Made by a program: the position numbers and the translations under genes. Positions 1 through 12,792 of a DNA stretch of 61,905 bases are shown piece by piece; the stretch's first letter is position 1; each line of letters begins with the position of its first letter. Source of the DNA: Ectocarpus siliculosus. Its lineage: Eukaryota; Sar; Phaeophyceae; Ectocarpales; Ectocarpaceae. The notes under the pieces are model-generated. The model was not told the DNA's origin. It worked only from the letters and a program-made list of their open reading frames with translations, and did not search any database. The stretch covers positions 724,429-786,333 of the forward strand of contig FN649729.1 in assembly GCA_000310025.1 (NCBI GenBank), in the 5' to 3' direction.

Positions 1-68
1 CCCCCCCCCCCCCCCCCCCCCCCCCTGTAAGTGGCTCCGTTTTCCACAATGAACAGTCCTGCGGGCAG

Positions 69-3000
69 GTGCTAGATTCCGCCTGGCCCGTCATCCTGAA
101 CCTGTTGCTGTCAGTCGCGAAGGGGGCCACCAGCGCCGCCCCCCCTCCCCCCTCCCCCCAAAAGCCTGCCGCGGTGGCGGCTGCCGCCGAGTCAAAGGTC
201 GGCGACACCGACAACGACGCGGCGGCAGGGGAGTACGATGATGAGGAGGACAGCGGCGCGGCCGACATGAGGCCGGTGGTGTGGGGCGGGGCCTGCCTGT
301 CCCTCGCGTTCAAGTGCCTCCAGCTTGTGGTGGACGACTTCTTGGAGCGGTTGCCGAGGGAGCAGGTGCCCAGGCTGGTCACGTGCGCGGGAGCCTTCGG
401 GGCGCAGACGGAGAGCGTCAACCTTAGCCTCACCGCCATAGGGATGCTGTGGACCGTCTGTGACACCTTCGCGGAGGACGCCACGGCTGGCGGAAACCCG
501 GCCCCGGCGGCCCCGGGGGGTAACAAGGACTTCTTACCGCCTAGCGGAAATAACGTCCCCACTGGGGGGGGAAAGGACGTCCTGCCGCCGCCGCCGTTGT
601 CTGGCCCGTCCTCTTCTTCCTCTTCTTCCTCTGGACACAAGTCCTCTTCTTCCTCTGCGCACAAGGCGAGGCCGTCATTGCGGTCGCTGTGGCCCACCAT
701 GCTGTTCCAGCTCAGGAGCCTGTCGGTGGACTTCAGGCCGGAGCTGAGGAACTGCGCGGTGAACACGCTCTTCTCCGCCGCCGTCGGGAACGGCGACGGG
801 TTGAGCGAGTCGGACTGGAAGCAGTTCTTGCAGGAGGTTACCTTCCCGCTGATCGAACAGGTGGGGTTGCTGCCATTTGTCGTGCTCGCGCTCTTCTTGT
901 TGGTAGTATAGTAGTAGTAGTGGTAGTAGTAGCGGTGAGTCTCTGGTTTCTGGCGAGACAAGACGAGACGATCAAGCTTTTGGTCGTGGCAATTGTGCCC
1001 ATCGAAAACGGCTCTGCCCTCCTTTCTTCTCGCGCCCCCTCTCCGCTGCTCTCCACAAGCAAACATGACATTACGTAGCCTCGAGGGTACGAAACCCCAA
1101 ATAGAACGAGACTCATGGGAATATGAGAATGCCTCACGACGTGCGTATACCGAGTTTGTGGACGAGAACCCTCTCTTCCCTTGCTCGCGATGGCAGGTGC
1201 TCGAGAGCACCAACAGTGCTAGCAGGGGCGCCAACACTGCCGTGGCGCCAGAGCTCAAGAAGGGCGTGCGCATGCTCATGCACCACACCAGGGACACGGA
1301 CCAGAAGCAGTGGAACGAGACCAGGGTGTTGGCGATGCAGGTAGGTGGCTTAGTGTTGCTACATTGTATGTACTGCTGTTAATAGTGGTCGACTTCACGG
1401 TAGGGAGAATCATCCAAGGTAGAAAGAGGGCGGGAAAGCCGACGTACTGCTTCTTCCTGGACGTGAAAAAGGCATACGATACCGTATGGAGAAATGGGCC
1501 GTGGAAACAATTGTCCAAGTACGGGATCAAGGGGAAAATGTGGGGAGTGCTGAAGAAGATGACAGAGTGTACGAAAAGCGCGGTCATGCTAGAGGAGAAC
1601 TGTCTAAATTCTTCGACATTGAGCAAGGGGTCCCACAAGGTTGCACGCTGTCCCCGACATTGTTCCAGGTGTTGATCAACGATCTGTTGGAAGTCGCAGA
1701 GGCAGTCCGGAAGGGAGTAAATGTAGGGGACACGGAAACTTCGGTGTCAGGAATGCTGTTTTGGATGATTTTGTTGGTATGTCGGATACCCCTGAGGGAC
1801 TGCAACTGCAAATTGATGCGACGAAGAAGTTTACTGATAACTGGAGATTGTCTGCCAACGTAAAGAAGAGTGCCGTCATGGTATGCAACGAGGTCAGGGA
1901 GGAACCAGTACAATATAGATGGAAGGGATCGAGGAGATTGCAGTAGTGGACCAGTACACATACCTCGGAGTAGAGATCGCAAAAGACTGCTCGTGGAATG
2001 CACACATGTCCAAGGTAGCGGAAAAGGGCAAAGCACGAACAGGGAAGCTGCACCCAATACTCGCAAACCGGCACCTCGATACACGCATCAAATTGACGGT
2101 TCTGAAGAGCCTAATCGTACCGCCGCTAGAGTACCGCCGGAGAAGTATGGGAAGGAAATAAGAAGGTTGTGAAAGAACTCGAGGCGGCGCAGATGAAAGC
2201 AGCGAAAATCATCCTAGGATGCTCCAAGCGCACAAGTAATGCAGCCGTCAGGGCAAAATTGGGGATCCAATCCCTACGGTCGGGAAGAGACGTAAGGAAA
2301 CTGACATGGCAGTATCGTATGTGCGGGATGGGAGAGGAGAGGTTGCCGAGAATAGTATGGGAGGCGAAGTGGGCAACAAAAAGAGGGGTGGACAACCCAC
2401 GGAATGGGTCAAGGTTGTAGAGGACGTATGGAAGGGGTTCGACATCCACGAAGATGAAACGCTGGAAACGGAGGGCCTACAGGGGTTCAAGGAGTAGATA
2501 TCTGTTGCTTGTGCCGAGAGAGAAGAACAGAGTCTAAGGAAAGAAACCGAGGATAAGGAAGGTCTAGAAGTGTACGGAATGTTGAAAGAAGGTATAGGGT
2601 TCAAGGATTACCTACATGGACCAATGGATGCAGGGACAAAGCTTAAGGTCAAATTCAGGACCGGGGACATAGGCCTTTGAGAACGTCGACGACGACATAG
2701 GACGGTAGACGACGAAGACGACAAGTTCAAACGTGATTGCGGCTTCGAATGCAAAGACCGTGTTCATGTAGTCGCGGAATGTCAGTTGTACGAAGAGGAG
2801 AGGGAAGTGTACATGGCTGAGCTGGGAAAAATACAAGGGAGGTACAGGGAGATGTTTGAGGCATGGAATCGAGAGGAGAGGACGGTAGCTGTACTGGGGA
2901 GTAGGAAGGGGTTTGCAAAAGGCGGGAAGGGATATCGTTAGGATAGATAAACTACGGAAGACATTTTTGAGCCACCTTTGGCAAAGTAGGAAGGAACGAT

Positions 3001-6000
3001 TAGCCATCGGTGATTGGTCCTGTAGGAACAATGCTCCGTCCTCTCGAGGACGCGTGGTCAATGGTCTAACCGCTAAGGCATGCAAAACATAAGAGTACGC
3101 CCCCCCCCCCCCACTGCCCCGACCGTGTGCTGTTTTTTTTTTTCCTTGCCACGAAGGGTCTCGGACGAGTCCTCCGAGCCTACGTCACGGTGCTGTCCTC
3201 CTGGGACTGGTTCTCCGGAGAAGGGGGCGTGTGGACCAGGTCCCTCGAGGTCTACCGGGACGCGTGCCTCGTGGGCAGCGACAGTCAGGAGGTTTCCCTG
3301 AGTGGGGTCGACGGGATCACCACCATGGTGCTGCTCGTCGGCAGGATGGGCCTCAAGTCCGTACAGGTTAGAGCCGGCACGGGAATGAAGATCGTCGACG
3401 GGACGCTGCAGAGGTCTTCGCAGCAACCCGCGAGGGCGGGAGGAGGGAGGGGGGGAAACAGCAACAGCAACCCAGCCGCCGAGCGGGGGGGGGAGGTCGA
3501 AACGGAGACGACCCCTCAGTTTTCGGCCGCGAGACCGGCGCTGTACGCGATGGCCTGGGCGGCAATGCTGGAGGCGTCCGGGTTTGAGGCGGACTCCGGC
3601 GGGGACGTTGCCGCCGCGTTCGTGCAGGGGCTCGCGGCCGTCTACAAGGCAGGGGTGGAGGAAGGGGCGGAGCTGTGTCCCGGGCAGGAGGGAGAGGAGG
3701 AGAGGATGCGGCAGCTGTTCGAGACGCTGGACGGACTCTTTGCTCCGCGCGTTGCCCCGGCCTCCGGTGGTGGCGGTGGTGCCCCTCAAGCCACCGACCC
3801 GCGGCGCGCCGTGTACATGCCAAAGGTAGAATAGAAGAGTGTTTTGTTAGCCGCTGGTGTGTGTACTTGGGCCTACCAGGTAGTTGTTAGGCTTCCCACT
3901 AATCCCACCTGATGCTTGGACGTGGAGGTTGTTTTGTTTGCTGTTGTTGACCACAGGAATTTCGCGTGCCCGATCGGCCCGAAACCCTCATGTCATGCAG
4001 CCGGCACACACACTTGTGGGTAGGTGTGGCATCAGATGGTACATGTGGCATCAGATGGTCGGACGTTTTCATCATCATGCCCTGTGCACACGCTTGTGTT
4101 GTGACAGGTCACACCGGGGCAACGCGCCATCTTAGAGTTCTTGCAGGAGGACCTGCGCACGGGGTGGCGGTTGGCCGTGAGGTTGCTCGCCAAGTACAGC
4201 GTCGTCGTTGACGGTAGCGAGGAGGCATCATCCGCGGCGGCGGCGGCGGCGGCGGCGGCGGCTGCCGGGCCTGGCGGTGTGAGCGTTGAGTGCGTGAGGG
4301 AAGTGGCCGCTGCCCTGTCGTCCGTGATGTCGAACGGGAGGGTGCCGAAGCGGGACAGCGCTGTAGCCCTGGAAGGGCTGCTGTTCGACGTGTCCGCCCC
4401 TTGTGTTCGGAGACTGGAAGGTCTGCGGAAGCACAGGTCGAGGCCGGATAGCGCAGCAGCTGCAGCAGGAGCACCGCCAACACAGCGGTCGGCAGCAGCG
4501 ATGCCGGGGGCGGCCGTGGCAAGCGCGACTGACGACGCGCCCGTGTCGAGCTGGCCGTCCCTGGATAGCTACTCGGAGGTGATGCAGCTGGTGCTGGCTC
4601 TGCTGACCGACGGTCTCCCCAGCGTTGCCGACCCGGCATCCTTCCAGCAGGGCAAACGCGATCAAGAAAGAGACAAGAGCCTCGTGAGCTGTCTCAAGGT
4701 GGCCATCAAGGGGATCGGTGCCGTTGCCGAGTGTCGGAGGCTTAAGATGGCTTTCCTGAAGAAGGACTTGTCCTTGGGGTCCCCGCAAGCGGCGGGATCG
4801 GAGACGACGACGTCGGGGGGGGGCGGGGGCGCGAACGGCTGCGCACGGGGGTTTCCGCTCCTGTTGCGCGAGGCGTTGATGCTTGTGACGCGCGCGGTGC
4901 GCTCCGAGCTGGTTCCGCTGGTGCACAAGGGGTCTGAAGACGCTCGGGTGAGCTTTTTCTTTCTCGTTTTTTTCTTGTTTTTTTTTTTTCTTCCAAAAAC
5001 ACATCAATTTCATCTCTTCCACAGATACGAGTGCGGGACAGATTAGCATAGTGGTCAGCTTCTTTTGTTTCTATGGTTCCCTCAGCAGCATATAATTATG
5101 TCTCCCGTGCAAGTTTTGCTTTTGGGACGTAGGAACATGAGCTATTTCAAACATGTCCTTCCTCTTGACTTTTGTTTTGGCTCTGAATCGAGTACAATCC
5201 AATCCTTGCTTGTTGGTGCTCTCCCTGTATCATGTTTGTATCGTAGCCGTTTCTTTGTCAACGATGCCGCTGTTCTCGTACAAGCTCTCGGAGCTGTTAA
5301 GAAGCCGCACCGTGTGGGCTGCTGTTGTTCGATGTTGCTTTTTCGGAACTCCTGCTGCGGGTATCTTGAGCCGAAGTACTTGTCTTTTGTCGCGCATAAT
5401 ACCCTGATACCTCTACTAGCACGGCGTGTTGTTGGCAACTCGCATGCTCGCATTAAAAAATTGAAGGCGAAGTACCGCAGGAGGGGAGGGTAGAGAGAGG
5501 CTCTTCTGTGTGACCACGGGTTGGAATAAACGGCACTAGTGCTGTGAGCGCTGATTTGAAGTGAAGAACAAAAAAAAAAAAAAAAAATGCTCGACCTTCG
5601 CGCACTCTTCTCCTTGAGTCGACTGGCGGCAAGCCGCTTATCGTGGCACGCTTCACCCAACGTGTTCTTCCCGACCCGGCAATCACGCGCACACACACAT
5701 ACCTTCGTAGACGTGTGCAAGTAGTTTTCTTCTGTTGCTACCGTTTCTTCTGTCTTTGATCCGGAGAATAGATTAATCTCCCCCATGCCGCCCCCTCACG
5801 GGGTCCCAGTTCATGGCATTTAAAAGTGTTTTGTGTTTTCAACCGCACTAAGACTGACGTCTTTTCATTGGTCCGCCGGTTAGCGCGGTCGATGCTAATA
5901 TTAAAAAACACACACACACACACCTTTCACGGCGTGTTATCACGTTATCACCACAGTTTTTTCCTCGGCCGACCAACAACAGGGACAGGGGCGACGCTTA

Positions 6001-9000
6001 TTTTGTGTCTCTCCCTCGATCCGAAAACTCTTCCTCGCCCCATGGTACGATCCTGCAGGACGCGGCCCGCGCTCTGATCGACACCCTAGGTGCGATCGCC
6101 CTCGTCTCAGCCGTGGACGCACCGCAACCACCAACATCAACACCGTCGAGGGAAGCAGCACACAGCAGCAGCAGCAGCAGCGGCGGCAGCAGCGCCAACA
6201 ACGCTGGTGACACTTCTGCCGCTGCCGCAGATGGCGATTGCGCGGTCGAGAACAGCGCGTCTTCGGACGCGTTCGGTCTTGCCGTACACGAGCTGGCCGC
6301 GATGTGCTCGGAGGGTGCTTCTGCTGGGGGCTGGGCGCAGCTTGGTCTCCCGCTCAGGTTCGCACACGATTTTTTCTTTTGCAAAGTACTGTAGACTGCC
6401 AACATTTTTTTTTTTTTCTTGTGGAGAACGTGGTTGGATTTTCTCGGTTAAATCCGTTGAATGGATGACTTGTTTTTCTTGGTCGGAACTGGCGTGACCC
6501 AGCGCCAGTAGCCTTGACACGGTTTTTCTATCAAGTGTTAGAAGCACGGCGACCACTAGACTACTAGTCAGCTACTATAATAGTCAGCGCTGACGTAGTA
6601 GTCTATTATAGTGGTCATCGTGCTTCTCAACAAAAGTTAATGCCCGAGTCCGTCAAGCTTTCTTTCAAGCCACGAACACGTCCCCCCAGGGTTTCCATCC
6701 CTGTGATCAGCGCTGTCTTGCCCGGAGATCAAGCCGGTACTAGAGGTTCATCGGCTTACTTTGCGAAGTCTCAATAGACTTTTTTATTCCCATGTATCCG
6801 GCGCAAATAACCTTCTCAAATGATAAAATGCTCAAGGGGAGATTCGAACCCCGGACATTAGCAAACAAGTTGGAAAAAGCATGCACTCGGGGATGTTGGG
6901 TTAGGGTTGTAGGGTCAGGGAATAGGATCTGGTACCCCCGTCCCTTTTCTATTTCCTCATAAACTTATTTTCTCGCGGAGGCGCCCCCCCGGCCCGTTGC
7001 TAAAGGCCGTCCCCGAAAACCACACCGAAGAAACTTGACTACTGTCTGCACCTGGTATGTTTTTGCGTGGTTTGCTCGCATGATTGTGACGTTGTGTTTG
7101 ACGCAAGAATGGCTTTGTGTCCGGCTGTGCAGGCGACGGGCGTGTTGGCACCTCCTGAGGTGCGCCTGGTCGACCACATACCGCTTTAGGAAGCTAGAAG
7201 ACGAGGTGGATGCTGCTGATGCTCCTGCCCGAACGCCACCGGAAGACATGGCTCAGCTGAGGTCTTCCCTGGCGCTTAGGGCTGACAGGTTTGGACGGAA
7301 ATCAGCTGGTAAACATTTGATATGTGTCGATTTTGTGTACTGATATCGCACGTTCACAGCAGTGCTTTTTTTCGCGCGTTTACACGGTAACACGGGATTG
7401 CCCTGACTGGCACTTAGCGCCGCAATAATCCAAACTTGCGCTGGTAGGATGCATGGTTACATGGTGTCGGCAGGTGTCTTTTTTTCTGACGGGGGTCTTG
7501 GCCTCTTTTACACGTTTCCACCAACTACTGTTTTTCTGCATTTTTTTGTAGTAGTACCCTTTGTTAGGGTAGTTGGCGCTTGACCATGGAAGGAGCCCGA
7601 TTTTTCATCACGTCGACGTTGCATTGCTGCAGCAATATCTCCGACGACCATGTTGATGATCAGAACAATCGCTAGTGGGTGCTGATGGCGAAAACCTCCC
7701 ACGAACTAGATGTGTTGATGATCTGAACGATCTCTCATGATAATGTTGATTACGATATCGGTTGATTACGATATCGTATTACAGTCCAACAATTTCTGTC
7801 GTTATGACCAGAACAATCTCCCAACGATCGTGTCATCGCCGTTGCCCACGAATCCTGTCGTTGCCGTTGAAGGTGCGCTTGCGTGCTAGCCACCGTGGGA
7901 AAAGTGAGGCTACCCCCCGCCCTCCTGACGCCGCGGTTCAAGAAGCTCGTGGCCACCAAGCAGGGGCAGGAGAACCTCCCGCTCCTCAACACCGAAGCAA
8001 GAAGAGCTACGACCACGGGATCGCCCGCTCTGGCGGGTGCCGGTGGCGTCGAGGGGGACGGCGAGCAAGCAGGCCCCGAGGATGCCGTGTGGGCTAGCAT
8101 GGCCGAAGAAGGGGAGGAAAACGCGGCCGTGGACAGCAGCAGCAGCAGCGGCGGCGTCGATGCGACGTCCAGGAGCGAAGCCGTCGAAGGCGGGGGTAAG
8201 GAGGAGGGGGGTTCCGCAGGAGGAGGGGGAGGAGGAGGAGGAGGAGGAGGAGGAGGAGGAGGAGGAGGAGGAGGAGGAGGAGGAGGAGGGAGAGGTGGGC
8301 GGGAGCACCTGATATTGTTGTGCCGAGCCCTCCTGACGTGCTCGGCGTCTAGGACGGAGCGCGTGCGGAGCAGCACGGCGTTGCTCCTGGCCGACGCCGA
8401 CATCCCGGGAGCGCTGGATGCCTTGCAGGTAATTCCGTACCACAAGGCGGGCGTTCGTTTCCCAGTCTGTGCATGTACCTGGTCTCGTGTCAGTCTCGCA
8501 ATGAACAGGCAAATCCTTGCTTGGGACGATATAGGCACGCCCCGCTCGCTTCCTGCTGCTGTATGCATATCATCGGCGCTTGCTGTCTGAAGCGTTCCAG
8601 GTTTTTCAGCGGGTAACTTTTTACGACGCCCGAACCAGCGGCATGCTCGATAACTAGAAAGATCAAGAAATAGTTTACTTCGAGAGATAATTTGCCTGCA
8701 GAAGGCGCACCCCTCCAGAAGATAGCGCGCGGGAGAGGTAGGCGTGTTTTTCACGGGCGATGTCACCTGCCTGTTCTATGTCGCCCACCCTACAGTACAG
8801 TAGGGGTCCCGGAAAAATGCTGGTTAAATCGTCTGGCACAGATGGAATTTTCAAGTCATTTCATACTCTTTGAGTATATTGCCGGTTGCCCGCTTTAGTG
8901 CTGGTGGAGTCGGCTGGATCGCACCTGCATTATACCGGGACCACTGCTGTACCTATTTTTTTTCCTCGCTTGAAAGCAGCTCTCACAGCTCACATACAGA

Positions 9001-9446
9001 GAGAGAGATGTCGTTTCTGGCGGGTAGGAGGTGTTCTATGATAGCTCCAATCCGTGGTGACATGGCACGGAAGGGTTCCTCTCCCTCCAGTCCTCCCCGC
9101 TGTGTGGTGCTTGTTGTTGTTGTTGTTGTTGCTGTTGTCTTGGCATTCAAAAACGTTCCGATCTCTCTACAACCCAGTACCTGTCACCTGTCCGTACTGA
9201 TCCAACATTTGACACAGTTTTTTCTGTTTTTTTTTGTCGTTACTTAAGAGTTCAGCGCTCACAAACGCTTGCCTTTGATTTTTTAACGCGTGCTTCCTTT
9301 TTCCGCCTCGTGGGTCCCGTGCCTTGGTGCAGGATGAGGTGGCGTCTTTGAGGCGAGCGCTGCGACAACGAGAAGCCCAGCTCACCCGAAAGGACAGCCA
9401 GATGGGTGACCTGCGAGCGCAGGTTGCCGCCGGGGCATTCATGTAG
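69..9446 (+). CDS. MON2: MON2 homolog (SEC7/BIG-related Golgi trafficking scaffold), 3' portion of gene
   Basis: Exons: 69-860, 1197-1340, 3157-3825, 4108-4947, 6059-6357, 7133-7308, 7890-8428 and 9333-9446 (stop TAG). Intron phases agree at every junction, giving about 1190 residues; the 5' part lies before the window. Family-like blocks are seen early: a CLQLVVDDF segment, NLSLTAIGMLW, and MHHTRDTDQKQWNETRVLA in the second exon, matching the conserved HSRDTAEKQWAET region of MON2 proteins, then LRAYVTVLSSWDWF. MON2 relatives are large HEAT-type scaffolds that act at the trans-Golgi and endosomes with Dopey and flippase partners. Lineage-specific inserts include poly-Ser near 600, poly-Ala near 4240 and a poly-Gly tract at 8220-8290. 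The last exon encodes a short charged, probably coiled-coil tail. The third to seventh exons have less recognisable homology, so their assignment rests on frame and phase. Confidence 0.8.
1375..3110 (+). mobile_element. Decayed non-LTR (LINE) retrotransposon in a MON2 intron
   Basis: Lies wholly within the MON2 intron 1341-3156 in the gene's orientation. Reverse-transcriptase blocks appear in order but in different frames: FFLDVKKAYDTVW (about 1450-1500), GVPQGCTLSP (about 1630-1660), a DDFVG active-site block (about 1760-1790), ANVKKSAVMVC, then YTYLGVEIAKDCSWNAHM (about 1955-2010) and a thumb-like region to about 2420. A C-terminal H-x-C segment (HVVAECQLYEEERE) sits near 2765-2810. The aromatic-Ala-Asp-Asp box reads VLDDF instead of FADD or YADD, and several frame changes and stops break the ORF, so it is inactive. 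The 5' end is truncated. The 3' end, with a GCATGCAAAACATAAGAG terminus near 3079-3096, recurs twice elsewhere in the window. Confidence 0.85.
5447..5588 (+). mobile_element. SINE tail fragment with poly(A)
   Basis: A 5'-truncated copy of the repeat described at 43036-43357. The two share the segment from the CTCGCAT-A-rich start through CTCTTCTGTGTGACCACGGG and GTGCTGTGAGCGCTGATTTG. Here it ends in an uninterrupted A run (about 5570-5587), as expected for a retroposed element. It lies in the MON2 intron 4948-6058. Confidence 0.65.
6540..6627. repeat. Short imperfect palindrome (hairpin) in a MON2 intron
   Basis: The left end AGAAGCACGGCGACCACT is the near-exact reverse complement of the right end AGTGGTCATCGTGCTTCT. 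The inner parts (ACTACTA / TAGTAGT) also pair, around a self-complementary centre GTCAGCGCTGAC. It could be a tiny foldback element. It lies in the intron 6358-7132. Confidence 0.6.
8223..8288 (+). repeat. GGA triplet microsatellite coding poly-Gly in MON2
   Basis: Uninterrupted GGA units inside the exon 7890-8428. In the MON2 frame they encode a run of about two dozen glycines, so triplet gain or loss would change length but not frame. Confidence 0.85.
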
Positions 9447-12400
9447 TACAATGCAGTAGTCAGCCGCAACAAGGTCCTTCCCCCTCGCATCCTTGTCAGC
9501 ACCTGCTCTTGGTAATGGATAAATGAGTGGATTTTTGTGAGACTTCCTCCTGTGTGACCCCAGTTGATTCGTACGTACGCCCAAAGGTGCATTATCGTGT
9601 AGACTGGCACCACCTGTTTAGTGCCGGTTGAATAGTGTCAATGCCCGGTATAGTGCAGTGTTTTCGGCGGGCACACGCTGAATTTCCAAGTCGTTGTCAG
9701 TGCTTTGAATGGTGCCGTTCAGGTATAGTGCCAGTGGATTTTCTGGGCACATATCGGCACTAAACAGGGACCGCCTCTGTAGATGGGACGGGCGCGAGCA
9801 GACGGTTTGTTTGTTGGCATCGGGTTGTATGTATACACTGCTCTAGGCATTTCCATCTATCCAATGATTTTCTCTAGAACCGTGTCTCTTTTCGGATACG
9901 AGCCATTCACATCGACGGCGGCGTTATCCCACGCGCTGTTTACCCACCAAGACATCGGCCGTCAAGTGTGTAGAGCGTGTGTGCTACAATACAACTATGC
10001 GGTATCGAGCGACCTCCGTTCGATGGCGTCACCCGTTGTATGGGTGCATTCCAAGTCTGGATCTGGAGACAGTTGTGGCTGCGAGCATGCACATGCCGGG
10101 TTGGGTTCGGCCAGTTCGGTTCGGTGTATCGTGAGCTACTTGTTTGTCCATGTAACCCGTGACGCAGCTTCTACAGGAGGCAAGGACGACTGCCTTAGGA
10201 ATTGCGCGGGGGGCCTTCTCGCACTACTCGAAGTTCCTCTTGGGCTTTTGCAGTCCTGCTGACGTGGGGTAACCCTTGGGTCAACGCATCGTAGCACTGG
10301 GATGCCGTCCTTTGCAGCTTGTGGCGTTTCGTCTTTTGTGTGGTATCTTTTTTGTTAGTCAAGTCCTCAGTGATTCTCTGGCTTTGTAGTACGTAGTTGT
10401 GCCGCCAAGGGACGTGTTGGAGGTCCTTGAACAGACAGCGGACAGGAGCAATGACGGGGATTGATTTTGTTCCTACATCGTCAGCGGCAGTGCTTACCCC
10501 CTTTGTTTGTACTGTGCTATGCAACATGCGAGTCATGCAGTCGCAGCGCCTATCTATATAAAGCAGCATTGCAACAACGTCGCGGCCAGACCGTGGAAAA
10601 CCTTTCTTCGAATCTCTTGTCACACGTGCCACGGCCATCCCACACCACTCATTCCGGACAACAGAAAACTCCGCCAATCCGTATTGTACCATTTCTTAAG
10701 ATGAAGAAGATGGAACACATGCTGTAATTGTCCAGTGTAGGCACCAACCGGCCTTACAAACGGCCCATCGAAACACGACCGACCCCCGTGCCCCGGCCCC
10801 CGAAGCCATGGTGGTTTGGCAAATCGAAGCTTTTATCCTCTTGTAATCGCCACTAGTCTTACACCTTAATTAAACTTGCTGTCTTTTGACGTGATTTGCA
10901 CTTAGTTGCGCCGCCGCGCCCGAGGCCTTACGCATTTCTTGTCCATACTGTGACGTCCATCCATTGACACTGCTGCTATTGTATATGGTAGGAATTTCCT
11001 TCCGTGGTGATGGTGATGGCACAGGCAACACGACCGAACAAAACCAAGGAGACACAACACACGCAACTAACAATTACCATGGTATTTGCTACCGCGAGGG
11101 TGCACACGTAACGGAGGCTGAGGGAAAAATAAAAATTGGTCACTCCTTTCCTGGTGGCCGACAATTAATTGTCCTTCCTCTGCTAAGAGTAGACAACAAG
11201 TTTTAGTTTTAGTTTTCGCCGTGCTGTTTAATGCCCGTCGCTCACGGCAGTTTTGGCCTACACTAACCCTACGGCCTTGCCTCTCTCTAGACGAAAAAAT
11301 CTCCGATCCGGGGTGACACAGAAAATAACCGCCCTGCCACAAGGCGCAGCAGTCGCCGGAAAGCAAAAAAACACCCCACCTATGCATACCTACATGGCGA
11401 AGTTTTTCCGAAACAATTGAGGAAGCAAATAAACACTGACACCAATCTACGCGCATGTACCTACATGGCAAAGTTTTTCTGGGACAATTGAAGCGCTGCC
11501 AGACACAGAAAATGAAGGGGAGGGAGGTAAGAGAGCCACCCAATTTACCTGTATCGCAAAACTTCTCAGAAACAATGAAGCGCTTGCTACCGGAAACAAC
11601 AGACAAAAAGCAACGGAAAGCAAAGAGAGCCACCCCCACTTCGGCAGCAGGGCTGTTCAGAAAACAATCGAAGAGCTGCCCAACGTAACAAACATAAGGT
11701 GAAACTCCAAAACCATGTGTAGCCCGAAACCAAACTGGTGTCACAAAAAACGCTCTACATAGGTAGTGTCTCGTCGACGCCACGGCGATACTAATTGTGT
11801 GTGTGCATGCTATCTGCGTTCAACCCATTCTTCACTTTCACGCCACATTGACAATCCTACCCACCACCACCACCATTCTCTTACTCTCCTGGTCTACATT
11901 AGAAGCACGTTGGACTGCGTACCACTCCCATTCTTCCAAGGGTATTTTCTGCCTACAAACATCATTCACCCCACTTTTGACCTTGAAACCGGGTTTGGTG
12001 TGTACCCTTCAGGGTAGCCCCCCCCCCCCCTCCCCCGGAGGTCAATGATCTAACGACTACGGCATGCACGGCTACGAGTACNNNNNNNNNNNNNNNNNNN
12101 NNNNNNNNNNNNNNNNNNNNNNNNNNNNNNNNNNNNNNNNNNNNNNNNNNNNNNNNNNNNNNNNNNNNNNNNNNNNNNNNNGGACCCCCAGGAGGGGGAC
12201 CTTTAAAAAACCCTTCTTCAATGCCTACACACCTGACAACAAGAACTGTTTGTCCCCCAAATACTATGGGGGTGCCGTGTTGTGCACACACACACCCCAT
12301 CCAGTGCTTCCCCGCAAAACGGGGGCAAAACAGCCGGTCGCATACCCAAGCAAGGGCGTCGACTGACTGCTTGACTTCCCAAAAAATCGCAACATCTCTG

Positions 12401-12504
12401 TTTCAAACAAAAGCGAAACAGCTCCGACGCCACATACCGTTGACACTGGCGGCAGCCACACCAACTAGCTAGACGCACGCGTGACGTGCGACGCGTTCCA
12501 CAAG
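9447..12504. other. Convergent intergenic region between MON2 and PRMT5, with assembly gap
   Basis: No ORF here has recognisable similarity or coding character. It must hold the 3' UTRs of both convergent genes. Short diffuse repeats built on words such as GTATAGTGC and CGGCACTAAACAGG occur at 9600-9780, with related words near 22015-22060. A run of 100 N lies at 12082-12181 and is flanked by poly-C and low-complexity sequence, so the assembly there is doubtful. Confidence 0.6.
12035..12081 (+). mobile_element. LINE 3'-terminus fragment beside the assembly gap
   Basis: GGTCAATG-TCTAAC-GCTA-GGCATGC followed by a GAGTAC word resembles the last 50 bases of the LINE at 1375-3110 (there 3057-3105). 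It runs straight into the N gap, so a longer repeat copy may be what broke the assembly. Confidence 0.45.
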
Positions 12505-12751
12505 CTAAAGGCCTATCCAGTAAGATCGACCGTTGGGATTGTGTATTGGTGAGGGGGCGGGGGAGGTGAGGGCCCACTCGTACCACGACCTTGTTGGAGG
12601 ATGTACACCGCCAGAAGTGCGCCGATACTTTGTCCCCCGGCTTGAGCACGACGGGCGTGCGGAGAGGAATGTACAGCGGGAACCAGCTGAACATGCCCTG
12701 CGGACGCCATGCAAGAGGGGGGGAGGGAGAGAGGGGGGGCGGGGGGGAGAA

Positions 12752-12792
<41 letters not shown>

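Noticed and set aside
1-25. Poly-C at the window start and poly-A at its end (61892-61905) as biological signals or telomere
   Set aside because: No telomeric unit is present; more likely contig-end sequencing artefacts.
6839-6860. B-box-like GGGGTTCGAATCTCCCC on the reverse strand
   Set aside because: No A box at proper spacing and no cloverleaf could be formed.
8223-8288. Regular short repeats as a CRISPR array (here and in other tandem tracts)
   Set aside because: No repeats with unique spacers of constant size anywhere; these are microsatellites or tandem satellites in a eukaryotic genome.
9783-10262. Forward ORF of 159 codons in the MON2/PRMT5 intergenic region
   Set aside because: No motif, no splice support and no composition unlike neighbouring random frames.
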